Origin: Parietaria judaica
Taxonomy: Eukaryota > Streptophyta > Magnoliopsida > Rosales > Urticaceae
Assembly: GCA_954871525.1 (NCBI GenBank)
Contig: OX940862.1
Location: 10,994,501 to 11,058,500 of the forward strand
Direction: 5' to 3'
DNA: 64,000 nt
Under the pieces are notes generated by a model. That model was not told the DNA's origin and did no database searches. It was given only the letters and a program-made list of their open reading frames with translations. Below, piece after piece: positions 13,009 to 25,391 of this stretch (its first letter is position 1; each line of letters begins with the position of its first letter). A program made the translations under genes and the position numbers.

Positions 13009-14718
13009 TTCTTGACTATTTGCAATTAATTCATTTTGGGAATCTCGTGCTGGACACGTTTGCAACATTTTATACGCTTTGGGTCGTTTTAGTCCGTCCA
13101 CTTTATTTTCTCAGATGAAGATAACGGGGGCGATTTCTTCTCGGCGAACGAGGAGCGATCTTATAGAGTTTGTATGAGGTCAGAAACTTTGTTATTTTTA
13201 TTAGAAAGGGGAGTTGTTAGATGACCAAATAGAATGATTTTAGCTTCATTTATTTATTTATAAAGTTGTAACTTTTTTTTGTCTGTTCCGTTGAGTTTTA
13301 CATTTTGACTTCTGAGGATGCTAAAGGAACAAACTTTAGTGATTATTTACTTGGATTTTGATGCTCTTTCTTATTTACATTATTGGTAATTAGTTTTTTT
13401 AATCTTAATATTATAAAGAGTGTCGTATGATTTATCCATCTAATAATTTGTATAGGTTGTTTCTATATGGTTAAATTTTAATCGAAGATTAAAATGTCTG
13501 TTTATGTCGTTTTTGGGTGTACTATTATCATGTCGTCTTATTAAAACGACATATGTGTGACTGAAAACTGATTATTAAAACGACAGAAAATCACAAAACA
13601 AGCTAAGACTCGTCATATTTTCCATGAAAATATATTTTTAATTGAAATATTAAAATTTATATATCAAAGTACGGTTTTAAAACCCCGAAAAGCTGTCGGC
13701 AAGCATGCTTTTAGAGAGTTACGGTTCGTTATAAACTTTTGTAGTTTTTGCATGTGGAATCAATATATGGATTCTTACAATCTCACCCTCTCTCTTTAAC
13801 AATAAGATTGTATTTAATTGTTATAAAAATTATAATTGCAACCTTATATTTATAATAAGTTACTAGTGTGACTTATTTTTATATAAATATTTGATCTATA
13901 AATATGATGCCTTATTAATAAGTAAGTGAGCTAGCCTTTTAATTTAAAAGGGGCACCAAGTAAATTTTTTTTAAAAATGAAATAACTTAAGCGGCGAGAA
14001 AAAAATTCGATGAAATAAATATCAAAGAACTAGAATTTGCAAAGTTAAGCCATCATTCATTATCGAGACGGAGGACTGAGAGCCCAAGATGCTTTCCGAG
14101 TTATTGAGACGGCGAATAAAACAACTGAAACTATTTGAGAGGAACGGAATAAAATTGCAGATTAGAGAGAGAGAGAGGAATGACATTAGAGTAGATTTAA
14201 AGAAAATAAAAGTGAAAGTTGATGTCTTCGTGGGTTAAGATGTGAGACACTTAGGGCAGACGGTTGGTTATACGAGAGATTTATATGATAGATTGAAAGA
14301 GCGAGTAGGAGAGGAGAGAAGATTAATAGTAAAAAAAAGCATGATTAATATTTTAATTTTTCAAATAAATAATATAAATATATAATTAAATACCATATAA
14401 TTTCTTATTCTTCATTGGACCGAGAGAGAGCACATGTCATTTACGGGTCATTCCTCTTTACGTCCCTTCAGTTATTATGAGTGTTGTTTTATGGTGATAA
14501 ATAAGTCATTTTGAATTTATATAAAAACATTATCGAAATACGCAACTTTTTTTGTCGGTAAACACATTGGTATGCGACATGCCCATAAAATTTCATCGGT
14601 AAGCCTGGCACGCGGCTTGTTTTTTTGTTTTTTTTTTCCGGCTTTTTTAATCAATAAAACCCTGTTATCTATCGGAATGCCCGTAAATAAAAGTTGCGGT
14701 TTCTCCTCGGTACCGGTA
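13009..14718. other. Intergenic, AT-rich
   Basis: 3' flank of BTR1, then AT-rich DNA without a supported gene. Around 14,540-14,720 there is moderately GC-rich sequence with TCGGTAAGC-like words that looks like transposon remains, but I could not place ends. Confidence 0.45.
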
Positions 14719-14728
14719 CTTGAAACCA

Positions 14729-15727
14729 AGGTTTAAAATGCCGCTTGCCGATGTCGTTATGTATTTTTGTTTTACGGATATATCGCTTGCCGATGGGTAT
14801 GTCGATGGGCAAAAGGAAAAAAAAAAGGGCATGCCGCATACCGCTGGGGCATACCGCTGGGGCATACCGCATGCCGATGGGGTTTTCGACGGATATTTTG
14901 TAAAAAATATTTGAGTATTTAAGCATGATATTTATATAGGTTCAAAACTACATATTTAATAAATACAAGATATAATTGTATATAACAAAACACATTTGTA
15001 ACTTAAATATGTAGGTGAAATGTATAATGTAAAGTCACATTATTAGTTGAAGTGTATAATATTAAGTCAAATTATTATGTGAAGTGAATATGTTAAGTGT
15101 GTTATAATAAGTGAATATGCATGTATATTGTGTATGTATGTTAACAAATTTATTATTAGTTGAAGAATATAATATTAAATGAATATCTATATATATATAT
15201 ATATATATATATATTAAGTGTATATGTATGTTAAGTGTATAATATTATTTGAAGTGTATAATATTAAGTTAATTTATTAGGTGAAGTGTATGTTAAGTGT
15301 GAATGTGTGATATTAGTTGAATAACAAAAGTCCCACATTGATAGATGATAAGAGTTTGGTGATGTTTATATACCAAGTATTAGGGGACAAGGGCTTGGGC
15401 CCTTAGGGTCATAGGATTTTGTGGATGGGGGAGGACTCACACAAATATTCTACCACATGCGTGCGCCGCCGCTGTTCGACTGGCCGAGCCGAGGTGGGGT
15501 GGAGTCTTGGGCAAGTATAAATATTTTTGCAAAAGTTTAAGTTGTATTTTTGCCGAAATCTACCAAGAGTTTAATTTTTGCGAAATTCCAATAAAAAAAT
15601 AAAAAACGATATTCCATCCACGTGCCCATGCGAAATTTAGTAAAACGATAGCAAAACAAAAAAATGCCGTTTCGGTGTTTCTCAGAAAACAAAAATCGCC
15701 GCAAATTTCGCGACATTTGATACCCTG
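14729..15727. mobile_element. MULE-like DNA transposon, non-autonomous, 999 bp
   Basis: A 10-bp direct repeat CTTGAAACCA flanks it exactly (14,719-14,728 and 15,728-15,737). The ends are imperfect inverted repeats: GGTTTAAAATGCCGC on the left against GGTATCAAATGTCGC read inward from the right, 12 of 15 matching. The duplication length fits Mutator-like elements. The left 100 bases resemble the smaller element at 22,449-22,623. Inside are tandem copies of GCATACCGCTGGG (about 14,836-14,870) and a (TA)n tract near 15,186-15,214. No transposase frame is present. Confidence 0.7.
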
Positions 15728-15737
15728 CTTGAAACCA

Positions 15738-16860
15738 TAATCAAACTATAACAGAATATGATCAATATATATGCTGCATATAAACACAATTTTCAGTCTA
15801 TTTATCTATCTATCAATCAATCTATTTATTTATTTATTTATTATTTTTTTACGGGACATTCTCCCACTATTGTATAGACTATATAGACTATAATCGTAGG
15901 GTGCATTTCTAGGTGGGAAGAGATCATGAAGTAGCATTGAATTGTTTAATGATTACTGTTTATTTGATCGGTATAAAAAAAATTATTTGATCCTATCTCC
16001 TATGCTATATTTAGCATAAAAACTAGATGATGTGAAAATAAAAATATATTCTCTGAAAAACTAGCTCCGTGTGGCTGGGGTAACTTATCACTTCCTAAAA
16101 GGTAAACCATTATACATGTCCCATTCCACCTCATATAATTTCATGCCCTTTTTACTAAATTGACTATATTGTAGAATTCTCTTGTAGTGGACCAATTGTA
16201 TTCATCAATATCATCATATCAATACATGCTAACTTTACCAAGGGTCAAATGCTATATTACAAAGTATTAAATGCTCGTAAATTATAAACCGACCGCAAGT
16301 TAAATTTATAAGTATACCGCAAACCACTGGTGGAGGTACTATTGCATGAGCATACGCAAGTGAAGCCCCTCAATTGCTAATAAATAAATAAATAAATATT
16401 TGTGTATAATATGAAAGCTTTTTCTAGTGCTTCATTTCAACCGAGAAATTAGCTCCGTCACTGCCGCACACACAAGTGTATCAGTGGAGTTTTCGAAAGA
16501 TTTTTACAACCAATAAATAGACCGTAAATATTTTTGTCATAATAATTAATAGTATTTAATAACATTAGTGAGATATATAATTTTTTATAGCTAAATTTAA
16601 TTAAAAAATATAAATTTTTATAATTTATATAAAGTTTTTATGCGATTTTCGTTTTGAAGGATTTTATGTGATTTACTTGCAGTTTATTTGCGGTTCAATT
16701 TGTTTCTTTAATTTTAAGTATCACGTCGTACGCAGTAACTAATTGTGGGTTTCATTTCACAGTGTAAATAATATAATTGATAGTTGAATTGTAATTTATA
16801 TTCGTACAGAACTAGAGATATATATAAAATTTCATAACAGATATATTCGAAGAGATATTA
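15738..16860. other. Intergenic, AT-rich
   Basis: Short-word repeats (TCTA/TTTA) at 15,795-15,845 and AT-rich sequence; nothing else supported. Confidence 0.5.
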
Positions 16861-16869
16861 TATATAAAA

Positions 16870-17271
16870 GGGTAAACTGCGGCTAATGTACTCAATGCTT
16901 AATCTTTGCGAATGATGTACCTAATGTTTATTTTTGGTGGCTAATGTACCCAATGTTTAATCTGTTAGATATTTTCATGTTTTCCGTTAGTTGACCGTTA
17001 GAGAGTTATCCACCTCTACATGTATACTTTTTGTATTTTTGACATAACTCACTCAAATTTTTATGCATAAAATTTGGACAAAAAATGAGTGAGTTATGTC
17101 AAAAATACAAAAAATGCGCATATAGAGGTGGATAACTCTCTAACGGTCAACTAACGGAAAACACGAAAATATCTAAGAGATCAAACATTAAGTACATTAG
17201 TCACTAAAAATAAATATTGAGTACATAATTCGCAGAAGATCAAACATTGAGTACATTAACCGTAGTTTACC
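16870..17271. mobile_element. Foldback MITE, Mutator-like, 402 bp
   Basis: The whole element is one long hairpin: two arms of about 190 bases are inverted copies of each other, starting GGGTAAACTGCGG on the left and ending CCGTAGTTTACC on the right and meeting near 17,075. A 9-bp duplication TATATAAAA flanks it exactly (16,861-16,869 and 17,272-17,280), the length expected for Mutator-like elements. No coding capacity. Confidence 0.9.
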
Positions 17272-17530
17272 TATATAAAACAAAACATGTGATACTCTGC
17301 AAATATATAAACTCGCTATTTATGAATTTAATAAAGAGTAGAAGAGTAACAATTTTCTGGAATACCAGAACACAACCATTCACGTACACATCGAACATGC
17401 ATGCAAGTGACATCACCACCATGCATATATAACACGATGGTGAATTAGTCACCGCAACTTATTGCTAGGTTGAATCATATATATATATATGCCCTTGTAC
17501 ATCATAATTTTCACTTTTTAATATTCTTAT

Positions 17531-18124
17531 TTAAGGAGAATAATAATCACCATTTCCGGATCCATACCCCTCCCCGTAACCCGACCCGCTGCCATAACCC
17601 GACCCATTTCTGCCCCCACCACCACCTCCTCCTCCTCCTCCGCCGCCACCGCCTCCTCCACCACCGCCACCTCGACTGCCTCCACTTCCATATCCGCTAC
17701 CGCTCCCATATCCCGATCCATACCCCGACCCATTTCCCCCGGATCCTCCTCCGCCACCACCTCCTCTACCACCACCGCCACCTCCCCCACCCCCGTCGTT
17801 CCCAGCTCCTGACCCGTAACCAGACCCGGACCCACTTCCATAACCCGAACCATAACCATTAATTCCGCCTCCTCCTCCACCTCCACCTCCACCGCCACCA
17901 CCACCTCCTCCTCCTCCTCCCCCTCCCCCTCCCCCTCCACTTCTTCCTCCCCCGCTACCGTACCCGGAGCCGCTGCCAGAACCGTAGCCCGAGCCTGAAC
18001 CGGCTCCGAGGGAGTTACCGCCTCGTCCGCCTCTAGTGGCCTTCAAAGACCTAGCGGCGAAGGATAGGTCAAGAAGAAGCAAAACCAAGAATGAAACAGC
18101 AGTCACCTTCACAATACTTGTCAT
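17531..18124 (-). CDS. Secreted glycine-rich protein
   Basis: A single exon encodes 197 residues. Residues 1-23 form a clear signal peptide (MTSIVKVTAVSFLVLLLLDL, cleavage likely after SFA). The rest is almost entirely glycine with Ser and Tyr: blocks of YGSGSGSGYGSG alternate with pure polyglycine runs, ending GNGDYYSP. This is the composition of plant cell-wall glycine-rich proteins (class I type), structural proteins in vascular and protective tissues. No cysteine-rich tail or RNA-binding domain is visible, which argues against the GRP classes with those modules. ATG at 18,122-18,124 precedes the signal peptide directly. A TATA box lies about 120 bases upstream. The gene sits alone in a transposon-rich gap. 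Exact repeat number may vary through slippage. Confidence 0.85.
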   Translation of the reverse strand: MTSIVKVTAVSFLVLLLLDLSFAARSLKATRGGRGGNSLGAGSGSGYGSGSGSGYGSGGGRSGGGGGGGGGGGGGGGGGGGGGGGGGINGYGSGYGSGSGSGYGSGAGNDGGGGGGGGGRGGGGGGGSGGNGSGYGSGYGSGSGYGSGGSRGGGGGGGGGGGGGGGGGGGGRNGSGYGSGSGYGEGYGSGNGDYYSP

Positions 18125-18240
18125 TTCTTAATGACTTGGTTGTGATGAATATAAGTGTGTGTAACGGAAGATAAGTATGCGAATATGATCCAATGATGTA
18201 TTCTTATTCTTGATGTGGGAGATGTTGTGTTTTTGAGGTC

Positions 18241-18250
18241 TCTATTTATA
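18241..18250 (-). promoter_or_regulatory. TATA box of the glycine-rich protein gene
   Basis: On the minus strand the sequence reads CTATAAATAG, a near-ideal plant TATA box, about 120 bases upstream of the start codon at 18,124. That leaves room for a leader of roughly 90 bases. Confidence 0.7.
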
Positions 18251-20027
18251 GGCAACTCGGATATACATTAAAAGAATAAAAATACTATATTTATTTATTT
18301 CAAGTGTATTTTCACACTTTATTTGAGCTATTTCACTCTAATTCAACGTGAATTAATAAAGACATATATAAATATCAATTATATTTAATTGTATTGTAGC
18401 GTAACTTTTTTTTTTCTTCTTCTTTCTATGGATGTCTTTCAATATCCAAATTCCATTCCCTAAAAAAATAATCCAAAACTCAGTTACACTAATAAAGAAA
18501 AATAGAGAAAATAACGAACGATTTGAAACTTCAGTTGTGATTTTTTTTTTTTTAAATTATGTCACGATAAAAATTAATTAAATACTTATATATTTATTAA
18601 CCTTAATTCTGTTTCTGACTCTGTTTCTAATAAAAAGATGTTGATCATGAACGAGGGTTCTAATTCAATTCACAAATAATTTGGAATAAGTGACATATAT
18701 ATAGATAAATAAATTGATCATGCATCAAATACATTTAGAGCATATATAGTATAGTGCGTTGAGTCGTTGAAGGAAGTTTTAGAATGATCTACACATGCTA
18801 AATAAAATAGAAAGAATTATATATATTGTTAATTAGAAAACGACATGTGTATGGTTAGTGGTGAGCATAGTGCGTTGACGGTGGTGCTACTATTATTATT
18901 ATTCATGGGTGTTCATCACTAATGATGTGATTCTTCAATTCCATTTATCTTATATAAAAAATATGTAGCACTTTGCATTTAAATGATTTTTCTTAATGTA
19001 GTACCGTTTGTTTACGTTTAAAAAAAAAGATTTTATGTTTTTGTTTAGTCAATTTTAATAAAATATTTAATATTTTTTTACTATTAAATTTTTATTAAAA
19101 AAATAATATATCTGTTTAAAGTGAAACTCATCATCTTTATTTATCTACATTTTATGATTTTTTTTTTAATGTTTACATTTATTGATATCGTTTTCTTTCT
19201 CTATCTAGCTAGTTTCAAGAATATGAAACATAAAATCTAACCAAACCTCTTTTGAAAATATATTTTCAAATGATTTATAAAATTAAAAATTAATATAAAA
19301 ACAAAATAAAAATACAAAAACTCAAACGAACGCTACTATATAATATCATTTTTTTTATGTGAGTTTATATATTAGAATACTTGAGGGTTAGGGTATTCTT
19401 CTGTTATATTCATGTGAGATGATATATTATTAAATGGTCTAAAATTATACATTCTTCATATATATTGATGTATTATATATATATACTGTACCAAGATTCT
19501 GCCAGTGACATGTTTTCACATATATGCTTGAAAGTTGAAAGTTAAATTTTTTTTAATATCTAATAATACGAACGGTTTCATATTTTCCATGCCACAAATA
19601 GATTATAATTTCCTCTCTTTGTGGCTATAGGAATAGGAGTATAGCATCTTTGAACTCCACTAAGCCATGAAAAGCTAAAATGTCTAATCTTGAGGAAGAG
19701 TTTTGGACTCTATAAATTATTAAATACAATACGTAGTGGAAAAATTTTGTTTATCCACTTATTATCAGAGACAGATAGATTTTTTTTCTTCGATTGTGTT
19801 GAAGAGCAACCGATCGTTTTTCCCTTAGTCGTCGTGGATCCCGAGCTGACGGTAGAAGAATTCTGAACCAATAATCAGTATTTCATAATATCTTAATAGT
19901 TAATAAGAAATGTATATAGCTAATGGTTTTACTTTTAACCAATCATATGACGATCACATATTAATTGATGAATGTTGCATCATGTTCATCCACTCCCATA
20001 CTTTTTGACCCAAGTTAGGACCTTTTA
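18251..20027. other. Intergenic, AT-rich
   Basis: Distal upstream DNA of the glycine-rich protein gene. Short T- and A-runs, no gene and no bounded element seen. Confidence 0.5.
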
Positions 20028-20035
20028 CCTAATAT

Positions 20036-20273
20036 TAGAGCAGAATCTGCCGACGTTGCGATGGGTCGCGACGAAGTCATCGGAAATTGTGAACCCCGGC
20101 GTCGCGACGGGTCGTGGTTCCGAGAGTCGCGATCGTCGCGACGTTGAGCGAGCGAGAGAGAGAGACACAGACTGAGAGAGAGAGAGGGACGTCGCCACGG
20201 CTCGAACTCATCGCGTCGCATCGCGATCTCCAGCCTTCCCGTCGCGACGTCCTCGTCGGCTGTTTCAGCTCTA
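20036..20273. mobile_element. hAT MITE, 238 bp, TAGAGC family
   Basis: The ends TAGAGCAGAATCTGCCGACG and its imperfect inverse on the right (17 of 20 matching) are flanked by a perfect 8-bp duplication CCTAATAT (20,028-20,035 and 20,274-20,281). The interior is GC-rich with repeated GTCGCGACG words, for example at 20,066-20,075, 20,100-20,108 and 20,241-20,250. The terminal hexamer and these words are shared with the larger element at 58,066-59,468, so it is probably mobilised by the same transposase. Confidence 0.9.
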
Positions 20274-20281
20274 CCTAATAT

Positions 20282-21225
20282 GTATTCATTATCACCTATT
20301 TAGTTAATATCTTTTAAATCATTAGTCAATTACTTCATAAGCAAAATGTACAAATAATTAGTGATGTGACTGATGTCGAATTCTATTCTTGGTGCACAGG
20401 AAAGAGTTATATCCTCATTGATTACTATATCTTGATACATGTTCATTATAATTTAATTAATTAAGTATATAAGTAAGTATTTGCATTTTGGGCTTAACCA
20501 TAAATCTTTAAGTGATCCAAGTCCACTTAATTTAAGTCACATTTCATGATTTAATTATAATCGATCTTTAATTAATTAACTATAGGAGTTGCATATTTGA
20601 ACTCCACTAAATAATGAGAAAGCATCTTATTCAATAGCTAAAATGGTGGAATTAGTTGCCTATTCTTGAGGTACAGTTTTGTTCTCTATAAATATAGCAC
20701 TTATTCATCCACTTATCATCAGATAGAGAGATTTTTTCTTGAGTGTTATGTTGCATAGTTACAAGTCGTATTTTTCTCTTAGTCGTCGTGGATTCATAGT
20801 CAACGATTTTTCTCGAGAAGAAGTCTGAAGAAGTTTGCGCTTCAACCGTCGTCAGTTGTGTTACGCGTGTTCCCATTTATCGACGCTCGTAGGAGGTCGT
20901 CTTACCTGCTTGCTGAGCCGCAGTGTCGACCTCTTAATTAACCAGTTACAAGTCTACATAGATAGCTCGCTGGTAACATTGTCTATAAAGTGTGTTTCAA
21001 TTTTTTGTGTGATAGACAAATTGATCGTGTAACTTTCAACTTATATATATCCTTGTTAATTAATTTGGATGAGGACCCCGCGAAAATCGATTTATATCAA
21101 ATTACATTAACAATACATTATTTGTGTCATTTTACTTTTGCATATGTTTTACTTCATCGTTATATTCTGTAGAACCGTAGAACATACGCAGTAACAAATT
21201 TCATATGAATCTGTGGTTTACAAGT
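20282..21225. other. Intergenic
   Basis: Contains a partial internal repeat: the stretch around 20,580-20,800 (GAACTCCACTAA, TCTATAAAT, TCATCAGA, CTTAGTCGTCGTGGAT) resembles 19,650-19,850. It looks like two copies of an unplaced repeat. No gene supported. Confidence 0.45.
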
Positions 21226-21234
21226 GTTACCAAG

Positions 21235-22623
21235 CAAGGTAGGGGTGCAAATAATACCCGGAAACCGGGTAATTACCCGGAACCGAATCTGTATCCGGAT
21301 TTAAAAACCGGAACCGGAACCGTATCCGAATTCCGGTTCCGGGTACCCGTATCCGGATTCAAAACCGGCTCCGGGTACCGGGTAGTAACATTGAAATAAC
21401 CGGGTACCCGGTACCCGGTTTATTACCCTGTTTTTTTTATAATAAAATTAATTTACGTTTTAGGGTTAGTTTTAGGGCTCGACATCTCATTCTCCTCGCA
21501 TCTCGCTCCCGCCTCCCTCGCATCTCGCCGACGCTGCCTTCCCCGACTTCAAGTTCTCGCCCTACCTTGACCTTCTCTCCCTTAACCCTTTTTTCTCGTA
21601 CTTCTCCAATACATGAATCATAAATTTCTGGGTTGCTCTTAGGCGGAGCGCGAGAGGCTGAAGAGGGATTCGTTGTCTCCTTCGCCGGACCGGTCTGCAA
21701 CAAGGACTATCTTCTCTCAGTTCTCGACACAACGGTGCGTGTTTTCTCGATTCTCTATCTTTTCAAGTTCTTATCTTTCAGTACTTCATGGCAAAAATTA
21801 TAAGTGTTTTGGGGTTTAAACAAGAACAGAATAAATTATGCCCTGAGTTTATTAAAAGTTCTTCTTGAAAGTGCAAAAATCCATTTCAGAGTGCTTCGTA
21901 TTGAAAAAAAAGGTTCTTGAATTAGTCGTTTGTTGCTTAAACAGATATGAATTTGATACTTGTGTTCTTGTCTCTATAATGATCCATTTCAAAGTGCTTT
22001 GTACTGTGTAGTGTTGCTATTTTATTTTTAAGGTAAACAAGGATCTGGCTAGACTTAAATGTAATGTTGTTATTTTATTTTTCAGGTAAATAAGGATCAA
22101 GCCGAAATGGGGAATTTCTCGATTCAAAGCAATGAAGAAGACGACTCGGATTTTTTTTTATGGACTATTTTTTATGGCATTTCGGATTGTTTTTTCTTTT
22201 CTTTTTTAAGTTGAATGTATGTTTTTATCCAGTTTTTTTATGCAGTTTTTATCCAGATTTTTAAGCAAAACCGGGTACCGGGTAAAATCCGGGTACCGGT
22301 ACCGGGTACCAAAATATAGATACCCGGATTTCCGGGTACCCGGATTTCGGGTACCGGTTCCGGGTATCAATTTTTGGATACCCGGATTCCGGTACCGGGT
22401 ACCTCGAAAAAACCGGGTACCCTACCCGGTTGCACCCCTAAAGCAAGGTATTTAATTTCTCGAATATCCATCGACATGCACATCAAAAAAAAAAATCGAG
22501 GATATGCGAAACGATATATCCATCGACATATCCATCGATTTACCTATGAGATACCAATCAACAAGCGATATATCTATAAATGAAAAATGCAAAACGAAAT
22601 CGACAAGCGGTATTTAAAACCTC
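21235..22623. mobile_element. Small MULE-like element, interrupted by a hAT element
   Basis: Its own sequence is only 21,235-21,239 plus 22,449-22,623; the rest is a later hAT insertion. A perfect 9-bp duplication GTTACCAAG flanks the pair (21,226-21,234 and 22,624-22,632). Its right end read inward (GAGGTTTTAAATACCGCTTG) resembles the left end of the element at 14,729 (GGTTTAAAATGCCGCTTG), so both belong to one family. Confidence 0.75.
21240..22440. mobile_element. hAT element, non-autonomous, 1201 bp, TAGGGGTGCAA family
   Basis: Perfect inverted ends TAGGGGTGCAA / TTGCACCCCTA with a perfect 8-bp duplication AAGCAAGG (21,232-21,239 and 22,441-22,448). Both subterminal zones (21,255-21,420 and 22,260-22,435) are packed with CCGGGTACC/CCGGAACCG words, probably transposase-binding sites. 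The middle is different in composition and includes a short tandem duplication of a GTAAA(C/T)AAGGATC segment near 22,032 and 22,086. No transposase frame is present. Confidence 0.9.
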
Positions 22624-22632
22624 GTTACCAAG

Positions 22633-25383
22633 TATCCATGCATTTTTCTTAAAAAAAAAAAAAAAAGTATCCATGCATTTCAATGACAAGTATTTATCTG
22701 CAATCATAACTATATACATATTCTGAACCTTTAAATACGCTAAGCAATTTTGTTCTTTCTCTCCCTCTTTATTTCGTGCTATAATTTACAAATGTCATAA
22801 AAGCGAAAAGACTAAGACAAGACACCAACATAAATTATATAAAACTTCTTACTTTATTACATCGATCAATTTTGATTCTCAGTTCTCAGCCATGTGTACA
22901 CTTGACCACACCATTATGTTATTATTATATGTACACTACACACTTAGACTTGACCTCACCAATATTATATGTAAATGTGTAGTCTAGGAGCCCTAAAGAG
23001 CTACAAGTATGATTTAAGCACAATGATGATAATGATTTCTGGAAGACTCTAAACTCCACTAACTATATATATATATATATATATGTATATCACTCACCAT
23101 TCACCAAACCCCAAAAGTGTATCGTCGAGATTGATAGTGGAGAGAGTTGAGGTTTCTTGGAGCGTACGTCAATAGTGTAAAAATGGGATAGGCCATGGGT
23201 TTGCAGAGATTAGCTTGCATGCACTTCGCTTTGCGCATGCTTTCTTTGACTTTTCCTGCATCCATTTCTTCTTTTTTTGATCGAATTTTATTCATTTATA
23301 TTCATACAATTGTATCATGTGATTATCTAACTTTGCTCTCGATTTTATTATTTTATTAGACAATAACTCGTTTAATTAACTATGTCACTCATAAATTACT
23401 AAGTTACGTATCGTACGTGATTTTTCTTCAACGTGAGATCGTATAATCCCCACGTTATTATATAATGTGATAATATTGAGATAAGTATATATATATGATG
23501 TGCGTGTTACTAAGTGCCATGTGTAGTAGTATATTTGGTTTTATGATTTTTTCCATTAAAATAGAATGATCGGATTATGTTGATAGTGAAAACACCATTT
23601 TACAATAACACGTGGAAATTTTTACTTTATTATTTATTTGAAGTGTTTAGGTGATTATCGGCTCGGAAATTTAGCTCGGTGTGAATATAATCGAGTAAGA
23701 GCGGCATGTGAAACGGCACAAATATATTTTTTAAACAATTCATCCTGAATTTGCTATCTATTACGTATTCTTGCTATTGATATTTAAGTATAATCGAGCA
23801 GATTAATACAATACAAAAATTGAATCTTGTTATGGATGTAATTTCGTATGCATTTTGTTGCTCTTTTGTCTTTATTCATACATTCTTCTAATTCTTGCCT
23901 TGTAAATTGCTTGATGAGTCAGGTTCATTGGGCTTTTGTTTAGAGTGTAAGCGTTAAGAACTAAACGACTTTTCATTTATATTTATTTATAAACGATAAA
24001 ATTGTACACGAACAAATTGTAATATTTGAATTTCGAAAATGAATTGCAGCAAAACACAAGTTGTAGGTTTAAATGGTATAATTGGGCTTTTATGTAATAT
24101 AAACAACTTTTGGGCCTTTTTTCATGTATGTTCAGCTTTGGGCTTTTATTCCTTCAATTTTTGGGTCTAATCAAGCTAGCGTATTTGAATATAATTCATT
24201 CAAATTTAACTTATAAACGACTCTTTTTAAGTTTTACCATAGGATAAAGATTTTTGTTGGGGGGAATTTTTCGGAATTAACAAAAATTAATTTTGGTCCA
24301 AAAAGTTCCCCGGATGCCCGTATATAAAAATTGAAAAGTCCAAAAAAATACAAAAATATTTTTTACTATCAAAATAAAAATTAAATAATAAAACGCACCG
24401 TCCGCATCCCTTAACGGGGGCCCGGATCGAGCCTATGCCCTTGGATCCTAAAATAATAATAATTTTTCACGCCAAGGTCCCTGGACCCTCCTATAAATAC
24501 AACCTCATTTGTATCAAACGGTAACTCGTTCAAATGCTCTATACAGTTATAAAACTTTGTACTCTCTATTATATATATATATATCGATTTAAATGCCCGA
24601 CGAAAATTGGAGCGAAGGAGCTAGCTAGAGAGAAGGCATCGGAGGAATCCCCGATTCTCTAGAGAGCCAGCTAAAATTAAGGCACCCAATGAAGGTCCTA
24701 TTGTCGACTGACTCCTGTCTCCTCTATTAGCTCTCAGCCTGTCCAGAAATGCTCAGGTTCGCATTTCTTAATTCCAACTTTGAACTATGTGATGACATGA
24801 TCCCAGTAAAATGAGTTCGTAGGTAGCCTCGCTATAAGTGACGTGGTGCGGCATCATATATCATCAAACATCTTGAGAGATCGAAAATTCAAATTCCAAG
24901 CGTTGACCTGCCCTATGGAGGTCCCAAATCCATATCTCGAGTCCGATCCGATCGCCTAGGCGAAGGTTCTGGGACTTTGCGGTAACGAGTCGGAGGGCCC
25001 CATTTTGGTCTGTCTTGTTAGCGATCTACAAGATTTCAGAATCAAGCCTCTAGCCAAGAAAAGTCAACAAAACGATGGACTTGGACCAACATCAAAACTT
25101 CGGTTGCTACATTGTTTTTTTTTTTTTTTTTTTTTTGCATCTAACACTTTTCAATTCAAATTAAAATAAATTTATATTACATGAATTGTAACGTTTTTTT
25201 ATATATAAAAATAAATAAGATAAGTGTGCGTCTAGCAACTCAACATCATTCGGATACATATAAACAAAACAGAACCCAAAGCTTAAAATGACATATCGTT
25301 TTCATTTGTACGACAACAACACCATGAGAAATGTAGTTAAAAAAAGGTGTATGACCAAAGCAAAACGACATGTACAACATGCT
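22633..25383. other. Intergenic with possible LTR remnant
   Basis: AT-rich DNA without a supported gene. From about 24,257 (TGTTGGGGGGAAT) to about 25,110 the sequence resembles one LTR: TG start, a CCTATAAATAC box near 24,491 and a GC-richer downstream half. I found no matching right end or duplication, so this part is only a suspicion. A long T-run lies at about 25,115-25,136. Confidence 0.35.
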
Positions 25384-25391
25384 ATCGAGGT

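Noticed and set aside
15331..15341. GTCCCACATTG resembling the plant snRNA upstream sequence element, with a TATA-like TTATATACC 25 bases on
   Set aside because: One mismatch to the element and no U-snRNA sequence follows. The same word is common in plant LTRs, and this lies inside a transposon.
17470..17940. Long open frames rich in His/Pro/Arg on plus and Glu/Val on minus across the glycine-rich gene
   Set aside because: They are shadows of the GGN-rich coding frame; only the frame with a signal peptide and TATA box is plausible.
24257..25110. LTR-like segment starting TGTTGGGGGG with an internal CCTATAAATAC
   Set aside because: No CA-ended right border and no 5-bp duplication could be matched, so I only mention it in the gap description.
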